From positions 1 through 54,068 of the forward strand of contig NZ_JADWYX010000012.1 in NCBI RefSeq assembly GCF_016786355.1: a DNA stretch of 54,068 nt, given 5' to 3'. Numbering within the stretch: position 1 is the stretch's first letter; each line of letters starts with the position of its first letter. The DNA is from Frankia sp. AgB1.9 (GTDB taxonomy: Bacteria > Actinomycetota > Actinomycetes > Frankiales > Frankiaceae). The notes under the pieces are model-generated. The model was not told where the DNA came from and searched no databases. It saw only the letters and a program-made list of their open reading frames with translations. A program made the position numbers and the translations under genes. Below are positions 25,306-34,822 of the stretch, piece after piece.

Positions 25306-27344
25306 GGAACGTCGGGATCCGTTCGGCGCGGCTTGAACAGCGCACCCGGCTCGCTCAGGCCGTCATCCCCGCCGGTCTCGTCGCCGCGGCCGGACGTTCC
25401 CGTCCCCGTCTGGGTCGCGCCGGCGTCACCGACCGCCTCGGCGCGTCGCCAAAGCCGGCCGAGTGACGGGAGCGGTCCCGTCTCGGCGTACTCGGGCACG
25501 GTCGGGCTGGGCTCGACGACCGGCGGCCGGTCGGGCGGCGCGTAGTCCCGGCGCACGGCCCGGCCGCGGCCCGGAACGACGTCCGCCGCCCCGTCGAGGA
25601 CGCCGCCGGCCGGGTCATCCAGCCCGGAGGCACGCACGACGTCCAGCTCCGGGCGCAGGATCTCGCGGACCACGAGGCCCGCGAGCACCAGCAGCATCAG
25701 GTCGCGCAGCGCCACCGCGCCGACGAACCAGCCGCGCGCGACCCCTCGCCCACCGGACGTGTCGTTGTAGATGAAGTGCATGAACCGCATGAAGAGCAGG
25801 TAGGCCTCGGTTGCCTGCCAGACCAGGAATGCTCGCCACTTAGGTCGGGCGAGCGCGTACAGCGGCACCAGCCACAGCGTGTACTGCGGCGAGAACACCT
25901 TGTTGGTGACCAGAAAGGCCACCACGAGCAGGAACAGCACCTGCGGCAGGCGGGGCCGTCGCGGCGCGAACCAGCACAGCGCGCAGATCACGGCGACGAC
26001 CGCGAGCAACACCACCGCGGTGACCCAGTTGAGCACGTGCACCGGGATGCCGTGCTCACGGATCGCGGTCAGCACGAGCGGGGTCGCGATGACGATGACG
26101 AGCCACGTCCCGCCGGCCAGGGCCACCTGGACCCGCGGCGCGTCGAGCAGGCCCGGGGCGCGCTCCGGTTCTCCGGGCTCCGCGGCCCACCGCGCTCGTT
26201 CGGCGCGATATCGGACGAGGACGACCGCCCCCGCCAGCAGGAGTCCGCTCAGCAGGACGACCACCAGGTGCAGGCCGCCGAGCCAGCCTGGATCGTGCGC
26301 GCCGGAGAGCCACTGCAGGGCGAAGGCGACCGAGTCCCAGTCGGCGACACGGGTCTCGTTCAGGTGGAAGAACTGCTCGACCGCGTTGCGCGAGCCGTCC
26401 GGGCCGTGGCCGCCGAGCAGGCTGAGCCAATCCCCGCCCGAGAAGAACGTCGGCAGGATGCCGTCCTGCACCTTCTGCGTGCCGACGAAATAGCCGGCGA
26501 CCAGCCAGGTCGGCAGCATGATCGCCACAATGGTCGCGGCGGTGGCTATCGCCGTGCGGGCGAAGGTACGCAGGTACCCGGTCCGCAGGCACAGCATGAA
26601 CAACCCGACGAGGAAGAAGAGCGGGTAGAGCTTGGTGCACACGCCCAACCCGAGCATCACCCCGGCGACCACCGGCATCCGTCGCGACCACGCGTAGATG
26701 GCCAGTGCCGCGAAGGCGACGGCGATGATGTCCCAGTTCGTCAGGAGATGCAGCACCATGGTCGGCGCGAGCGCGAACAGCGCCGCATCCCAGATCCGCC
26801 TTCGGCCGGCGGTCAGCGCGGTCGCGACGACGGTGACACAGGCCAGGCCGAGGAAGAGGACCCAGGTCAGGTCGTAGAAGAGGGCCGACCGGCTGTCCAT
26901 CGTGTAGTGATCGACGACCTGCTGGCCGTTGACCTTCTTGTAGACCGGGTGCTGGGTGGGAGCGAGCCGGGAGACCGCCCCGACGACCTCCATCGTCAGG
27001 CCGATCAGCGGCGGGTACTCGGTCGGGTAGTCCAGGTAGGGCGTCTTACCGCCGGACAGGCCCTCCTGCGAGTAGAGCGCGACGACGTCCGAGTAACACA
27101 TCCGGGTGTACTGGTACTCGTGCGCCCAGTTGCGGGTGTCCCGGCAGGTCGCCTTCTGCGTGTAACCGAGGCCGCAGACCACGATCGTCAAGGCGAGCAG
27201 CACCCGCAGCGGCGTCCACCAGGTCGACGCGGGCAACGCCGCATGCCGCCCGGGCGGCCCACCGACCAGCTCACTCGCGCCCCGGACGACAGGGTCCTCG
27301 TCGCTAGGGCTGACGGTGACGTCCACGACGTCGGCCGCCGTCAT
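25302..27344 (-). CDS. GT87-family polyprenyl-dependent glycosyltransferase
   Basis: The 680-aa membrane protein begins with a short cytoplasmic part and a first segment (LRVLLALTIVVCGLGY). A large loop carries YLDYPTEYPPL, and many further segments follow, e.g. TNWDIIAVAFAALAIYAWSR and GLGVCTKLYPLFFLVGLFM. This is the GT87/DUF2029 pattern, here with a ~110-residue charged C-terminal tail. I chose ATG 27342-27344 (MTAADVVDV) because GAGG is 8 nt upstream; ATG 27390-27392 is an alternative. A gene of this type adjoins ponA in Mycobacterium; here ~13 kb of accessory DNA lies between. Confidence 0.8.
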   Translation of the reverse strand: MTAADVVDVTVSPSDEDPVVRGASELVGGPPGRHAALPASTWWTPLRVLLALTIVVCGLGYTQKATCRDTRNWAHEYQYTRMCYSDVVALYSQEGLSGGKTPYLDYPTEYPPLIGLTMEVVGAVSRLAPTQHPVYKKVNGQQVVDHYTMDSRSALFYDLTWVLFLGLACVTVVATALTAGRRRIWDAALFALAPTMVLHLLTNWDIIAVAFAALAIYAWSRRMPVVAGVMLGLGVCTKLYPLFFLVGLFMLCLRTGYLRTFARTAIATAATIVAIMLPTWLVAGYFVGTQKVQDGILPTFFSGGDWLSLLGGHGPDGSRNAVEQFFHLNETRVADWDSVAFALQWLSGAHDPGWLGGLHLVVVLLSGLLLAGAVVLVRYRAERARWAAEPGEPERAPGLLDAPRVQVALAGGTWLVIVIATPLVLTAIREHGIPVHVLNWVTAVVLLAVVAVICALCWFAPRRPRLPQVLFLLVVAFLVTNKVFSPQYTLWLVPLYALARPKWRAFLVWQATEAYLLFMRFMHFIYNDTSGGRGVARGWFVGAVALRDLMLLVLAGLVVREILRPELDVVRASGLDDPAGGVLDGAADVVPGRGRAVRRDYAPPDRPPVVEPSPTVPEYAETGPLPSLGRLWRRAEAVGDAGATQTGTGTSGRGDETGGDDGLSEPGALFKPRRTDPDVP

Positions 27345-27427
27345 CCCCGCCACCTCATCCGCACCCCACTCATGCAACCCATTGTGGTACATGCGCGATT
27401 GGGCTTCGCCGGCCACCACGCGTGCCC

Positions 27428-27885
27428 TCAGCGGGGCAGCCCGGCGCACCCATATGTGTAGCGGATCGGCGGGGTGGGGCCGTAGAAGGCGGTCATGGCG
27501 ACGATCAAGGGCTCGTCGCTGAAGACGAGGATGTCGAGCCCGGTAAGAGTGGTCCGCCGGCGCTGTCGCGGAACGCCCACTCGAGACGGGCGTGCCGGTG
27601 GTGGAGGTCGATGGCAGTGGTTCGGACCGGTCGGTAGCCGGGGTAGCTGCGTTGGCCGACGCCAATCAGGTCCGTGAACTGGTCGAGCCCGGTGGCCGCG
27701 CCCAGTGGGCTGACATACACCACGTCGGGAGCGCAGCAGTCGGCCAAGATCTTCCTGCGCCGGTCGGCATCGTGTTCGGTCCAGGCGGAAAGCCCGAGCG
27801 TGAGCAGTTCCACGATGGTGTCCGCGACCGCGGGATCGGCGCCGGTGCCGACGACGATGTCGTTGCGGGCCACCGGGCTGGTCAT
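27428..27885 (-). pseudogene. Frameshifted NTF2/SnoaL-like gene
   Basis: The first part (start ATG 27883-27885) is in frame and resembles the intact NTF2-like gene at 37508-37957 (e.g. DVVYVSPLGAATG against DVTYANPLAASTG; YPGYRPVRTTAIDLHHRHA against YPGYLPFRTSGLDVHHDTA). The frame then ends in SSSSATSP and a stop at 27505. From the preceding Leu-Pro-Gly, the next frame continues the alignment: LDILVFSDEPLIVAMTAFYG then PTPPIRYTYG, to a stop at 27428. One base lost near 27542 explains this. The start overlaps the stop of the upstream ligase remnant by 4 nt, the same junction as in the intact cluster. A sequencing error is possible. Confidence 0.75.
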
Positions 27886-28790
27886 GACGCGAACCGCCGG
27901 GCCGCCTCGGCGCGCTGAAGCTTGCCCGAGGGCGTCTTCGGGATCGAGCCGGCAGGCAGGACGTAGACCGCGACCGGTTGAATGCCGATCGTGGTGCGGA
28001 CCCTGTCCGTCACCGCTCGGCGCACGGCGTCGGGGTCCGGGACGCGAGACTCGACTGCGACGGCGACGCCCTCGCCAAGGCCGCCCGGCCGCGACACCGG
28101 GAACGCGACGGCATTGCCGGCTCGGACACCGGGTGTCTGCCCAGCGGCGCGCTCCACGTCCTCAGGATAGATGTTGCAACCTCCGACGATGATCAGAACT
28201 TTCTCCCGGCCGCAGAGCACGAGCTCGCCGTCCACGAGGTAGCTGAGATCGCCGGTGCGCAGCCATCCGTCGGCGGAACCCTCCTCAATGGGCTGCGCAT
28301 CGTCGTAACCGATGGATACCGCCGGGCCGTGAACCTCGACCTTGCCGATCGTCCTGTCGGGTAGCGGCTGATGGCTCACCGGGTCGACAAACCGCAGGCT
28401 GGTCTGGGCGGTCGGCCGGCCGAGCAGCGGCAGAGGGCGCGCCGGCGCGCCAGGGGCCGGCGGCGTCGCGACGCCTTCGCGGGCCAGGCTGTCCGCATCG
28501 ACCTCGTCGACCCGCAGGCCCTGCATCGGGCCGGGGACGGTGACGGCGAAGGTCGCCTCCGCCAGGCCATATCCGGGCAGGAACCTCCGCAGGCCGAGGC
28601 CGTGCGGCGCCGCAGCGGTCAGGAACGCCTCGATCGCGTCCGGGTCGATCTGCTCACCGCCGGACATCACACCGGTGATCGTCGAGGGGTCCAGGCTAGG
28701 ACCGAAGGGAAGAAGCCGTGCGGCGAGCGCGTACGCGGACGTCGGGCCGACGATCGTCTGGACCCGAGGCTCGGCGGCGGTCGGTCAACG
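27882..28790 (-). pseudogene. Acyl-AMP ligase remnant lacking its N-terminal half
   Basis: From about 28790 the - strand reads RVQTIVGPTSAYALAARLLP, then MSGGEQIDPDAIEAFL and on to PAGSIPKTPSGKLQRAEAAR. This aligns throughout with residues ~250-535 of the intact ligase at 35889-37511. The AYGLAEAT-type (GYGLAEATFAVT), TGDLSYL and PSGKLQR motifs are kept. The A3 ATP-binding loop (TSGTT) and everything before it is missing. An ORF of 262 codons (27882-28670) remains open, so a fragment could be made, but it cannot adenylate. It lies in the same relation to the NTF2-like remnant as in the intact cluster. Confidence 0.8.
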
Positions 28791-28977
28791 TCCCGACCAG
28801 CCGGACCTGCTCCAGCGAGTCCAGGGCTCCCGTCGACACCAGGGGCGCGTCGACGTCAGGTCGACGTCCACATCGACGAACCCCCCCGGTCAGCAGTGCA
28901 CACAGCTCTTCCGCGTACCTCGCTCTGCTATTCCTTTCGTTGTTTCGGAAGCCGAGGCCTCCTCGTTCCGCGGCCAC
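28780..28977 (-). pseudogene. Acyl-carrier-domain remnant fused to the ligase remnant
   Basis: On - the frame reads DAPLVSTGALDSLEQVRLVG followed by TLTDRR, which is carrier-protein-like; LDSLE would hold the phosphopantetheine Ser. Immediately after, near 28790, sequence jumps in another frame to ligase residues ~250 onward. A deletion removing the intervening carrier end and ligase N-terminal half explains the layout. The part before DAPLV is poorly matched and may itself contain a frameshift. Confidence 0.55.
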
Positions 28978-29000
28978 CGACGGCCGCGGAACGAGGAGGC
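28957..29000. terminator. 19-bp perfect hairpin between SGNH gene and ACP remnant
   Basis: Arms 28957-28975 and 28982-29000 are perfectly complementary around a 6-nt loop. The hairpin lies 34 nt downstream of the stop of the large secreted protein on the - strand. A strong terminator is the simplest reading. Confidence 0.85.
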
Positions 29001-29034
29001 GATTCAGTCCTAGGCTCTGCCGGAACGGGCGCTC

Positions 29035-32000
29035 CTACACACCGAGCGAGGCGTTGATAAGCCCGGCGGTCGCCGTGTGGCCGACTGCCTTCGGATGGAA
29101 GCTGCCGGGCCCCTCGGTGTCGCTTCCACTTCCAGAACTACTGCCAAGGATCACTTCGTTGATCCATGCATCGCTCGGATTCCAGGTGCATGCCCCGTGA
29201 TCCGGGGGTCCGTTGAAGACGGTCGCGGGGTTCACGAAGGTCGCGCCGACCCCTGCCTGCGTGACTGCCTGGGAGGTCACGGAGTCCAACCGGTCTGCCA
29301 TGTCCGCAAACCATTGCGCGGTGTTGGGGTTGATGGTGTCACACACTGGATCGATGTCGAGCAGCCCAGTCGTCACGATATGTGGATAACCGACTACGGT
29401 TATCTGCGCGTTCGGAGCGAGTGTATGGATCTGCTGGTAGAGAGCGACGAGCCTAGGTTTGAGCGCGTCGATCACGGCCGGTTCCTGGGTGGTGAGCGGC
29501 TGCGGGTCGACGACTCCGGAAACGGTCAGATGGTAGTCGGGCGATATACAGTTAGTAGAGAGTGGTATTTCACCCTCAATGCATGCCTTCACAATCGTGG
29601 AGAATCTGGAGTCGTTTCCGCCGATTCCCACTGTTACGTTCGTGGTGTTCTCGTCCAGCCAGTTTGTGTTTATCTGCGGAACTTCACCCTGATCGTAGAG
29701 TTGACCGTTGACATCGTTGATCACAGCTCCGCTGCAGGCGAGAAAGTGGAACTCGTCATTGCCTGGACGAGCGGCCCGCAGCGCGTTGAAAACGGCGTTT
29801 GAGTACGCCTGCGGACTGCGGTGGCAAGCATCCTTTATTCCGTTGAACGCCGGCCTGTCAGAGTTGTCGTAATACGGCTCGACGCCCTCCCCTGACTGAT
29901 AGGAGTCGCCGAAAGCGACGTAACTGACGGCGGGCTTCGACGAGGGGGTGAAGGCGATCGCGTCCCATGCGATGTCGACGGTGTGGTTCCAGTCGTTGTT
30001 GGTGACGTTCGTCAGGTAGACGTAGGCACCTGCGCTGAGCTGGAACGAGCCGAGATCGAACCACGCGTTCTGGTTCCACCGCTGGTTGACAATCCGGTCC
30101 TTCGTCGTCGTGCCCGTGTTGATGATGTAGTCGGCCTGCGCGGTGTCGGCGCCGTTGTTCGGGATGTGCACCCAGATTCGCTGCCAGCCGGTCACGCTGG
30201 ATGGCGGCGTCCAGGTGCCGGTTACGCCGACGGAAGGAGAGGACGAGGCGCGGGCGAGAGCGATGGTACGCGAGAAGTAGGTATGACCCATGTATCCGAC
30301 GCCCAGCTGATGGGTGTCGATGGCTCCAAGCGGATGGCCAGAGCTGTCGGTGCCATAGGCGAGGGAGAAGCTCCCCGCCGACGAGGTGGTCCCGCATCCC
30401 GCGAGATTCGTGGCGGAGCTCGACAGGTCGTCGACGATCACGGCGCCACCCGGTAGGGCGGTGGTTCCCGGCGTCTGCACGACGGGCGACGCTGCGGCGG
30501 AGCATGACGCCGGGTACGGATCGGCGACTGCCGGCTCGCCGCCCCCGATGTCTCCGTCGTCATTCTCGGAATGCAGCGAAGAGCTCCAGTTGGCCGCCGT
30601 GTGCCACGCGCAGTACGAGCGATCAGTGTTATTGCAGTAGCCGCCAGAGGTGTTCGTCTGGCTGCAGTTATTCGCTGTCGTGCAGAAGAGGAAATAGTTC
30701 GACGGAAGGTTCAGGGCGGAACTTGGCGTGTATTTCCAACTTCCGTCCGTCTGGTTAAGCTGAGGGTATTCGGCCCACCCCAGGACCTTCTCCTGGTAGG
30801 GCCACTGCGAGGGATGGGCGGCGTCGGCGTAGCTGGCGCTGAGGAAAGGCAGCCGGTTCGGTGGGTAGTCGTTCTGCGCCGGGTTGTTGGTCCAGCCGAG
30901 GCCGATCGAGTGGTAGTTGCTCGGCAACGGGTTGGTGTGGACCCCGGTGTTGTAGGCCCAGAGCGCGAAATACCAGTTCTCGATCTTGTTCGGATCGCTG
31001 TTGTTGGCGAGGATGCCCATGCCGTACAGCTGGTTCCAGAAGTCCGTGAGCATCTTGACGGCGGCCAACTCGTTCACCTCGTAGTCGGTGGCGATCGCCA
31101 GCTTCACGGTGTCACTCGCCCAGGGGCTGGTGGCCGCGGCCGTCATACCCGACGTGATCTGGCCGACACCATAACCGCAGTCGGCGTTACTCGGATTGGC
31201 GCCGGTGATGAGGGTGGCATCGGAACTGAAAGCCGTCCCGTAGTAGTTGGCGATGAGCGGGTCGCTGGCGATGCCCGGCAGCGAGTGCCAGCTGGCCTGG
31301 CTGAAGTTGGACTCCTGCGCGAGCACGCCCATCAGCACCTGGGCTGGGATGTGGCCCCCACTGGGGACGCCTGTAAGGTTCGCGACCTGGATGAGCGACG
31401 CCGGCGTATAGGCCGGAAGGCCGTGCTTCTCCCAGTTCGCGGGCCGCTGAGCCGTCAGGCCACCGGAGACGGCGCGGTAGGCGGCCCACTCGATCTGCGC
31501 TGGCGACGGCTGGATGATCTGCATCGCCGGATCCAGCGGCGCGACCGCGCACGGCGAGCCAGAACCGGCGGCTCCGCCACTCGGAATGGTGTTCGGCTTC
31601 AGGGTGCCAGGCCCCAGGCTGGATGGCGGGGGGCTGGTGCTCACCGCGGGTGCCTGATCCGGTGCGGCGGCGGTGACCTGGGTGGTCGTGGTCGCACCGC
31701 CCGACCGGGGCCGGTTTTTGATCGTTATGGCGCTGGTTGTTTTGGTCGGCGCGGTCGCGCCTGGCACGTCCTCCCCTTCGACGACTAGGCCGCCGTCCAG
31801 AGACAGGTCAACCGGCTGCGAGTCGGTGCCGAGCACATCGATCGGGTTTCCGCCGGCCACCCGAGTTGTCCGGCCGACGAGGTGGTTCTTGCCGCCCCGG
31901 CCCTGCCAGAGCGCCAGGTTCTGCAGCGGTCCCTCGGCCAGCTCGGCGACCTTGCCGCCACTGCTCCGGCGGAACGCCTTCGAGGTCGTCGAGCCCGTCA

Positions 32001-32841
32001 CGGAGAGGTAGTCGAGCCCATCGCCAGAACTCGGGCGCAGGTCGAACACCGCGCCGGGCGCCGTCTCCAGGGTCGACTTGCCACCGTCGGCGGCGACCGA
32101 GATCACCCTGGATCCGTCGGCGGCAGCTACGCCCTTCGCCGTCGGCACGGCCGATGCGACCCGACCGGTGACGGTCCGGCGGTCCCGGATTTTACTGCCC
32201 GCGGCGTCGACCCTTATCAGCTCGGTGTTCGCGTGGTCGGTGCCGGTGTTACGGCTGAAGACGACGTCGGTGCCCGTGCCGCAGCCGGGCGAGTAGTACT
32301 TGAGTCCGACCCTGACCGGCAGAACCCACCGGCCGCCGGTTTTGAGGTCGACGATCGCGCCGAACGCGCCCTCGTCGCTCAGCGTCTCGTCGTCGGCCAT
32401 GCCGATCGGGGCGAAGGTGACCGCCAGGTAGCGGCCGTCGCCCGTCACGCAGTGGAACTCGGTCCACAGCGGGGTGTCCCAGCCCTGGACCGAGAGGTTG
32501 GTCAGCTCCCGCCAGCCGCCGTCGGCGGCGGAGTTCGGCACCAGGACGTTCACTCCGTCAGGAGTTCCGACCGCCAGCGCCGCGACGTCCCCGGCCGGCA
32601 CTGGGACGTGGCCACCGGCGCCGGGCTGGGTTGGGCTCGCCGACGTACCCCCGCCGGTCGCGGCGGCGGGCGCGGATCCCCCACCTGGCGAGGCTTCCAC
32701 CGCGAGGGCGGTGCCGGTGAGGCCGGGGAGGCCGCTCGACATCGCCAGCGCCAGGCAGATCACGATCACGATGGTCTCTGCGAAAAGAAGCTTGTACCTA
32801 CGCGTTCGAGGCAAGGCTCTTCCTCTGCTTCGATCAGGCAT
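29035..32841 (-). CDS. Large secreted protein: lysozyme-like, golvesin-like and SGNH-hydrolase domains
   Basis: The 1268-aa protein has a basic N-terminus, one hydrophobic segment ending ALAVEA (signal peptide or anchor, ~residues 16-50) and a Ser/Thr/Pro linker. A ~300-residue propeller-like region follows. Next is a lytic-transglycosylase-like domain with VLMGVLAQESNFSQASWH (E510 as likely acid) and CGYGVGQIT. A golvesin/Xly-type beta domain (TGWQRIWVHIP, NQNAWFDLGSFQL) precedes a C-terminal SGNH hydrolase with FGDSYQSGEG (S980), GIGGNDS and SFHPKAVGH (H1249). It would act outside the cell on peptidoglycan and an ester-linked polymer or lipid. The start ATG 32839-32841 has no clear ribosome site; a start a few codons in is possible. 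Confidence 0.8.
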   Translation of the reverse strand: MPDRSRGRALPRTRRYKLLFAETIVIVICLALAMSSGLPGLTGTALAVEASPGGGSAPAAATGGGTSASPTQPGAGGHVPVPAGDVAALAVGTPDGVNVLVPNSAADGGWRELTNLSVQGWDTPLWTEFHCVTGDGRYLAVTFAPIGMADDETLSDEGAFGAIVDLKTGGRWVLPVRVGLKYYSPGCGTGTDVVFSRNTGTDHANTELIRVDAAGSKIRDRRTVTGRVASAVPTAKGVAAADGSRVISVAADGGKSTLETAPGAVFDLRPSSGDGLDYLSVTGSTTSKAFRRSSGGKVAELAEGPLQNLALWQGRGGKNHLVGRTTRVAGGNPIDVLGTDSQPVDLSLDGGLVVEGEDVPGATAPTKTTSAITIKNRPRSGGATTTTQVTAAAPDQAPAVSTSPPPSSLGPGTLKPNTIPSGGAAGSGSPCAVAPLDPAMQIIQPSPAQIEWAAYRAVSGGLTAQRPANWEKHGLPAYTPASLIQVANLTGVPSGGHIPAQVLMGVLAQESNFSQASWHSLPGIASDPLIANYYGTAFSSDATLITGANPSNADCGYGVGQITSGMTAAATSPWASDTVKLAIATDYEVNELAAVKMLTDFWNQLYGMGILANNSDPNKIENWYFALWAYNTGVHTNPLPSNYHSIGLGWTNNPAQNDYPPNRLPFLSASYADAAHPSQWPYQEKVLGWAEYPQLNQTDGSWKYTPSSALNLPSNYFLFCTTANNCSQTNTSGGYCNNTDRSYCAWHTAANWSSSLHSENDDGDIGGGEPAVADPYPASCSAAASPVVQTPGTTALPGGAVIVDDLSSSATNLAGCGTTSSAGSFSLAYGTDSSGHPLGAIDTHQLGVGYMGHTYFSRTIALARASSSPSVGVTGTWTPPSSVTGWQRIWVHIPNNGADTAQADYIINTGTTTKDRIVNQRWNQNAWFDLGSFQLSAGAYVYLTNVTNNDWNHTVDIAWDAIAFTPSSKPAVSYVAFGDSYQSGEGVEPYYDNSDRPAFNGIKDACHRSPQAYSNAVFNALRAARPGNDEFHFLACSGAVINDVNGQLYDQGEVPQINTNWLDENTTNVTVGIGGNDSRFSTIVKACIEGEIPLSTNCISPDYHLTVSGVVDPQPLTTQEPAVIDALKPRLVALYQQIHTLAPNAQITVVGYPHIVTTGLLDIDPVCDTINPNTAQWFADMADRLDSVTSQAVTQAGVGATFVNPATVFNGPPDHGACTWNPSDAWINEVILGSSSGSGSDTEGPGSFHPKAVGHTATAGLINASLGV

Positions 32842-33659
32842 CTAGACGACAGCGGAGTCGCGCAGCGGCGCGCGGCTAAGACAAACAATCCGTGTCGTTG
32901 ATCATTGGTGTTGAGGAGGATGCGAGACCACAGAGACTTCCGCGCGTCGGCTTGCCACATTGGCGACCTCTTTGTGGGCGCACCCCCGGGCAGCCGAACA
33001 AAGACGCATGAAAAACCGCGAGACGATCTCCTGAAACAGATCGTTATGAGGTTCAGCGCCTGGGCTGTCGAGTGGGCGAGACGTGCGCTCGATTGATCAC
33101 GCAGGCGCGCACGGACCTGCCACGACCGCCCGACCAGAGCCGGGAGCCGGGTTGCGAATTACGACATACTCACATGAGGCATGACTATGCGGACCCGGAC
33201 CATCGCTGTCAACCAGCAACCCACGCCCGCTCGCGACTACTTTCTGTGGCCAGAATCCTCTCCCGGGGGCCGTTGACGCGACAAGCGGCTGAGCAGGGTC
33301 TTTGCCGGCAAGACGCTCACTGAAAGTGATTCGCATCGAGTTGGCGCTTACAACCAGCTATATCGATGCGCCGTTAGCGCCCTAAGGGGAAGCGGAATTG
33401 ACTACCGTGAGTCATAGTCGCTGGTAGTCCGCGACCTGGAAGGCGTGCCGGAGACCGACCAAGAGAAAGTTGCACATAGGGCTTGCGCGCAGCCGGGTCA
33501 CCGCTGCTATGTTGGGCCCCGCTGCCCCTACCTCAGCCCACCGATCGGCGCTCGCACCACGTCCTGTTCCGGGAACCCGCTCCTGAACGCTGGAATAGGA
33601 CTTCGTCGGCGGATCTGTTTCAGGATGCGTCCCGCTGGCTCACGTGTTGGAGCGTCCGT
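32842..33659. other. Accessory stretch without a recognisable gene
   Basis: About 820 bp of lower-GC sequence upstream of the large secreted protein gene. Short frames (60-80 codons) are open on both strands, but none has a family pattern together with a ribosome site. Around 33400-33432 a 7-bp inverted repeat (GACTACC / GGTAGTC) follows a TTGACT. Decayed sequence is likely, given the remnants on both sides. Confidence 0.45.
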
Positions 33660-34200
33660 GCTCAGTGAACTGCAATGCACCGCCGTCCAGGACCTTCCTG
33701 CGAGCATGCTGAACGTCGACCCGATTATGACCATTCTTTCCGCCAGTCTCCGGGACGAGCTCGGCCTCGACTCGTTGCAGCGCCCTGGACTACAAGCTTG
33801 CTCGCACCTGAGGGGGTTGACCTTCGCCGCCCTGCCGCCAAGCGGGCCGCGGACCGTCGGCGACCTACAGGCCCTCGTCGATGCCATCGATGCCATCGAC
33901 ATCGCCCGCGTCGGGGCAGGCAGGCACCGTCGCTTCCAGGCCCGAGTCGAGGCCTTCTCACCCGGTTCTGCGCAGCGCACAGTTGCCCTGCGCCCGGTCA
34001 GCCCCCGAGTACGTGGCTTTCCGTTACGACCTGGCCGCTCCTGAGAAAATCGCCAGCAGCCTGCCGATGATCGCCACCGGGATGCTCCTACGCTATCTAT
34101 CCAGGTCTGGGACCTACGAAAGATCTGCATGGAGGTGCCGGACTTCATCCTGACGATCTACCGCAGCCACGTCGCCAAGCTACGGCTACGCGTCCTGATG
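33660..34200 (+). pseudogene. Decayed ACP-GNAT gene copy
   Basis: Carrier-domain sequence is visible as LRDELGLDSLQ (near 33750) followed by SGPRTVGDLQALVDAID (33841-33897), matching the pattern of the ACP-GNAT gene at 35010. Further on, in a different frame, QVWDLRKICMEVPDF (near 34108-34152) matches DVWPLRKLYLELPEF of the intact GNAT domain at 9 of 15 positions. The middle is not alignable and at least one frame change is needed, so this is a broken copy. A 199-codon ORF (33445-34044) covers the carrier part, but its first ~70 residues have no ACP similarity. Confidence 0.6.
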
Positions 34201-34452
34201 TCCGTTCGCCACGCCTCCGCCTCGAAACCTCGGCCCATCACACAGCAGACCGGTCCCAGCGAAACAACAAGGCGACGGCAACCTACAGAGTTCACCACGA
34301 GGAAACCCGACGGCGGCGATACCGTCGACCTCACTCTCGATGGCCTCGTCACGCCGGTCGCAGCTTACTTCGGACAGCGGAGCCAGGGTCGACACTTTCA
34401 CCTTGAAGTCGTAGCCTGGTGCGAACGATGACGGTGGGAGGATCTACTGCTC

Positions 34453-34785
34453 GTGAAGCCTTCCTCGCGATGGCGCGACTTCCAGGACATATTGTCAGTC
34501 GCCGGTGCCGTGGCCAGCCCCATTTTGACATTTTTTCTTCTGCGCTGGGCTGCACGTCGGGACCGACACTTCCACGTCAACTGGGGCGGCCCGGTCGACA
34601 TTCGAACGCATGCCGGGCTTTTCTTGGAGGTTGGTCTGTTGGCAGCTCTTCCCGCGCTACTAGCGGCCGTGATCGGAGCAAGAGGAAAGCGTTGGATCGG
34701 CTGGACGATCGGCCTCGGCTGTCTTCTCGTGGCTGCTCTGTTCGAAGCCGCCGTTCAGTACGATCCCGAGCTCTTCGCCACCTGA
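34453..34785 (+). CDS. Small three-segment membrane protein, cluster-associated
   Basis: The 110-aa protein (GTG start) has three likely membrane segments: ILSVAGAVASPILTFFLL, LFLEVGLLAALPALLAAVIG and WIGWTIGLGCLLVAALFEAA. Between the first two is the polar stretch RWAARRDRHFHVNWGG. GGGAGG lies ~11 nt upstream of the GTG. I do not recognise a family. A shorter, stop-interrupted relative lies directly downstream, and the ACP-GNAT gene follows, so it may belong to that cluster. Confidence 0.55.
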   Translation: MKPSSRWRDFQDILSVAGAVASPILTFFLLRWAARRDRHFHVNWGGPVDIRTHAGLFLEVGLLAALPALLAAVIGARGKRWIGWTIGLGCLLVAALFEAAVQYDPELFAT

Positions 34786-34822
34786 CGAGGTACCCCCGCG
34801 AGCGATGGCGACAGGAGTTCTC

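Noticed and set aside
33445..34044. Functional 199-aa carrier protein
   Set aside because: Only the middle resembles a carrier domain, the GNAT part follows in another frame, and the N-terminal 70 residues have no family pattern.
34129..34431. Independent 100-aa gene
   Set aside because: Its first residues are the GNAT remnant (KICMEVPDF); the rest is basic, low-information sequence.
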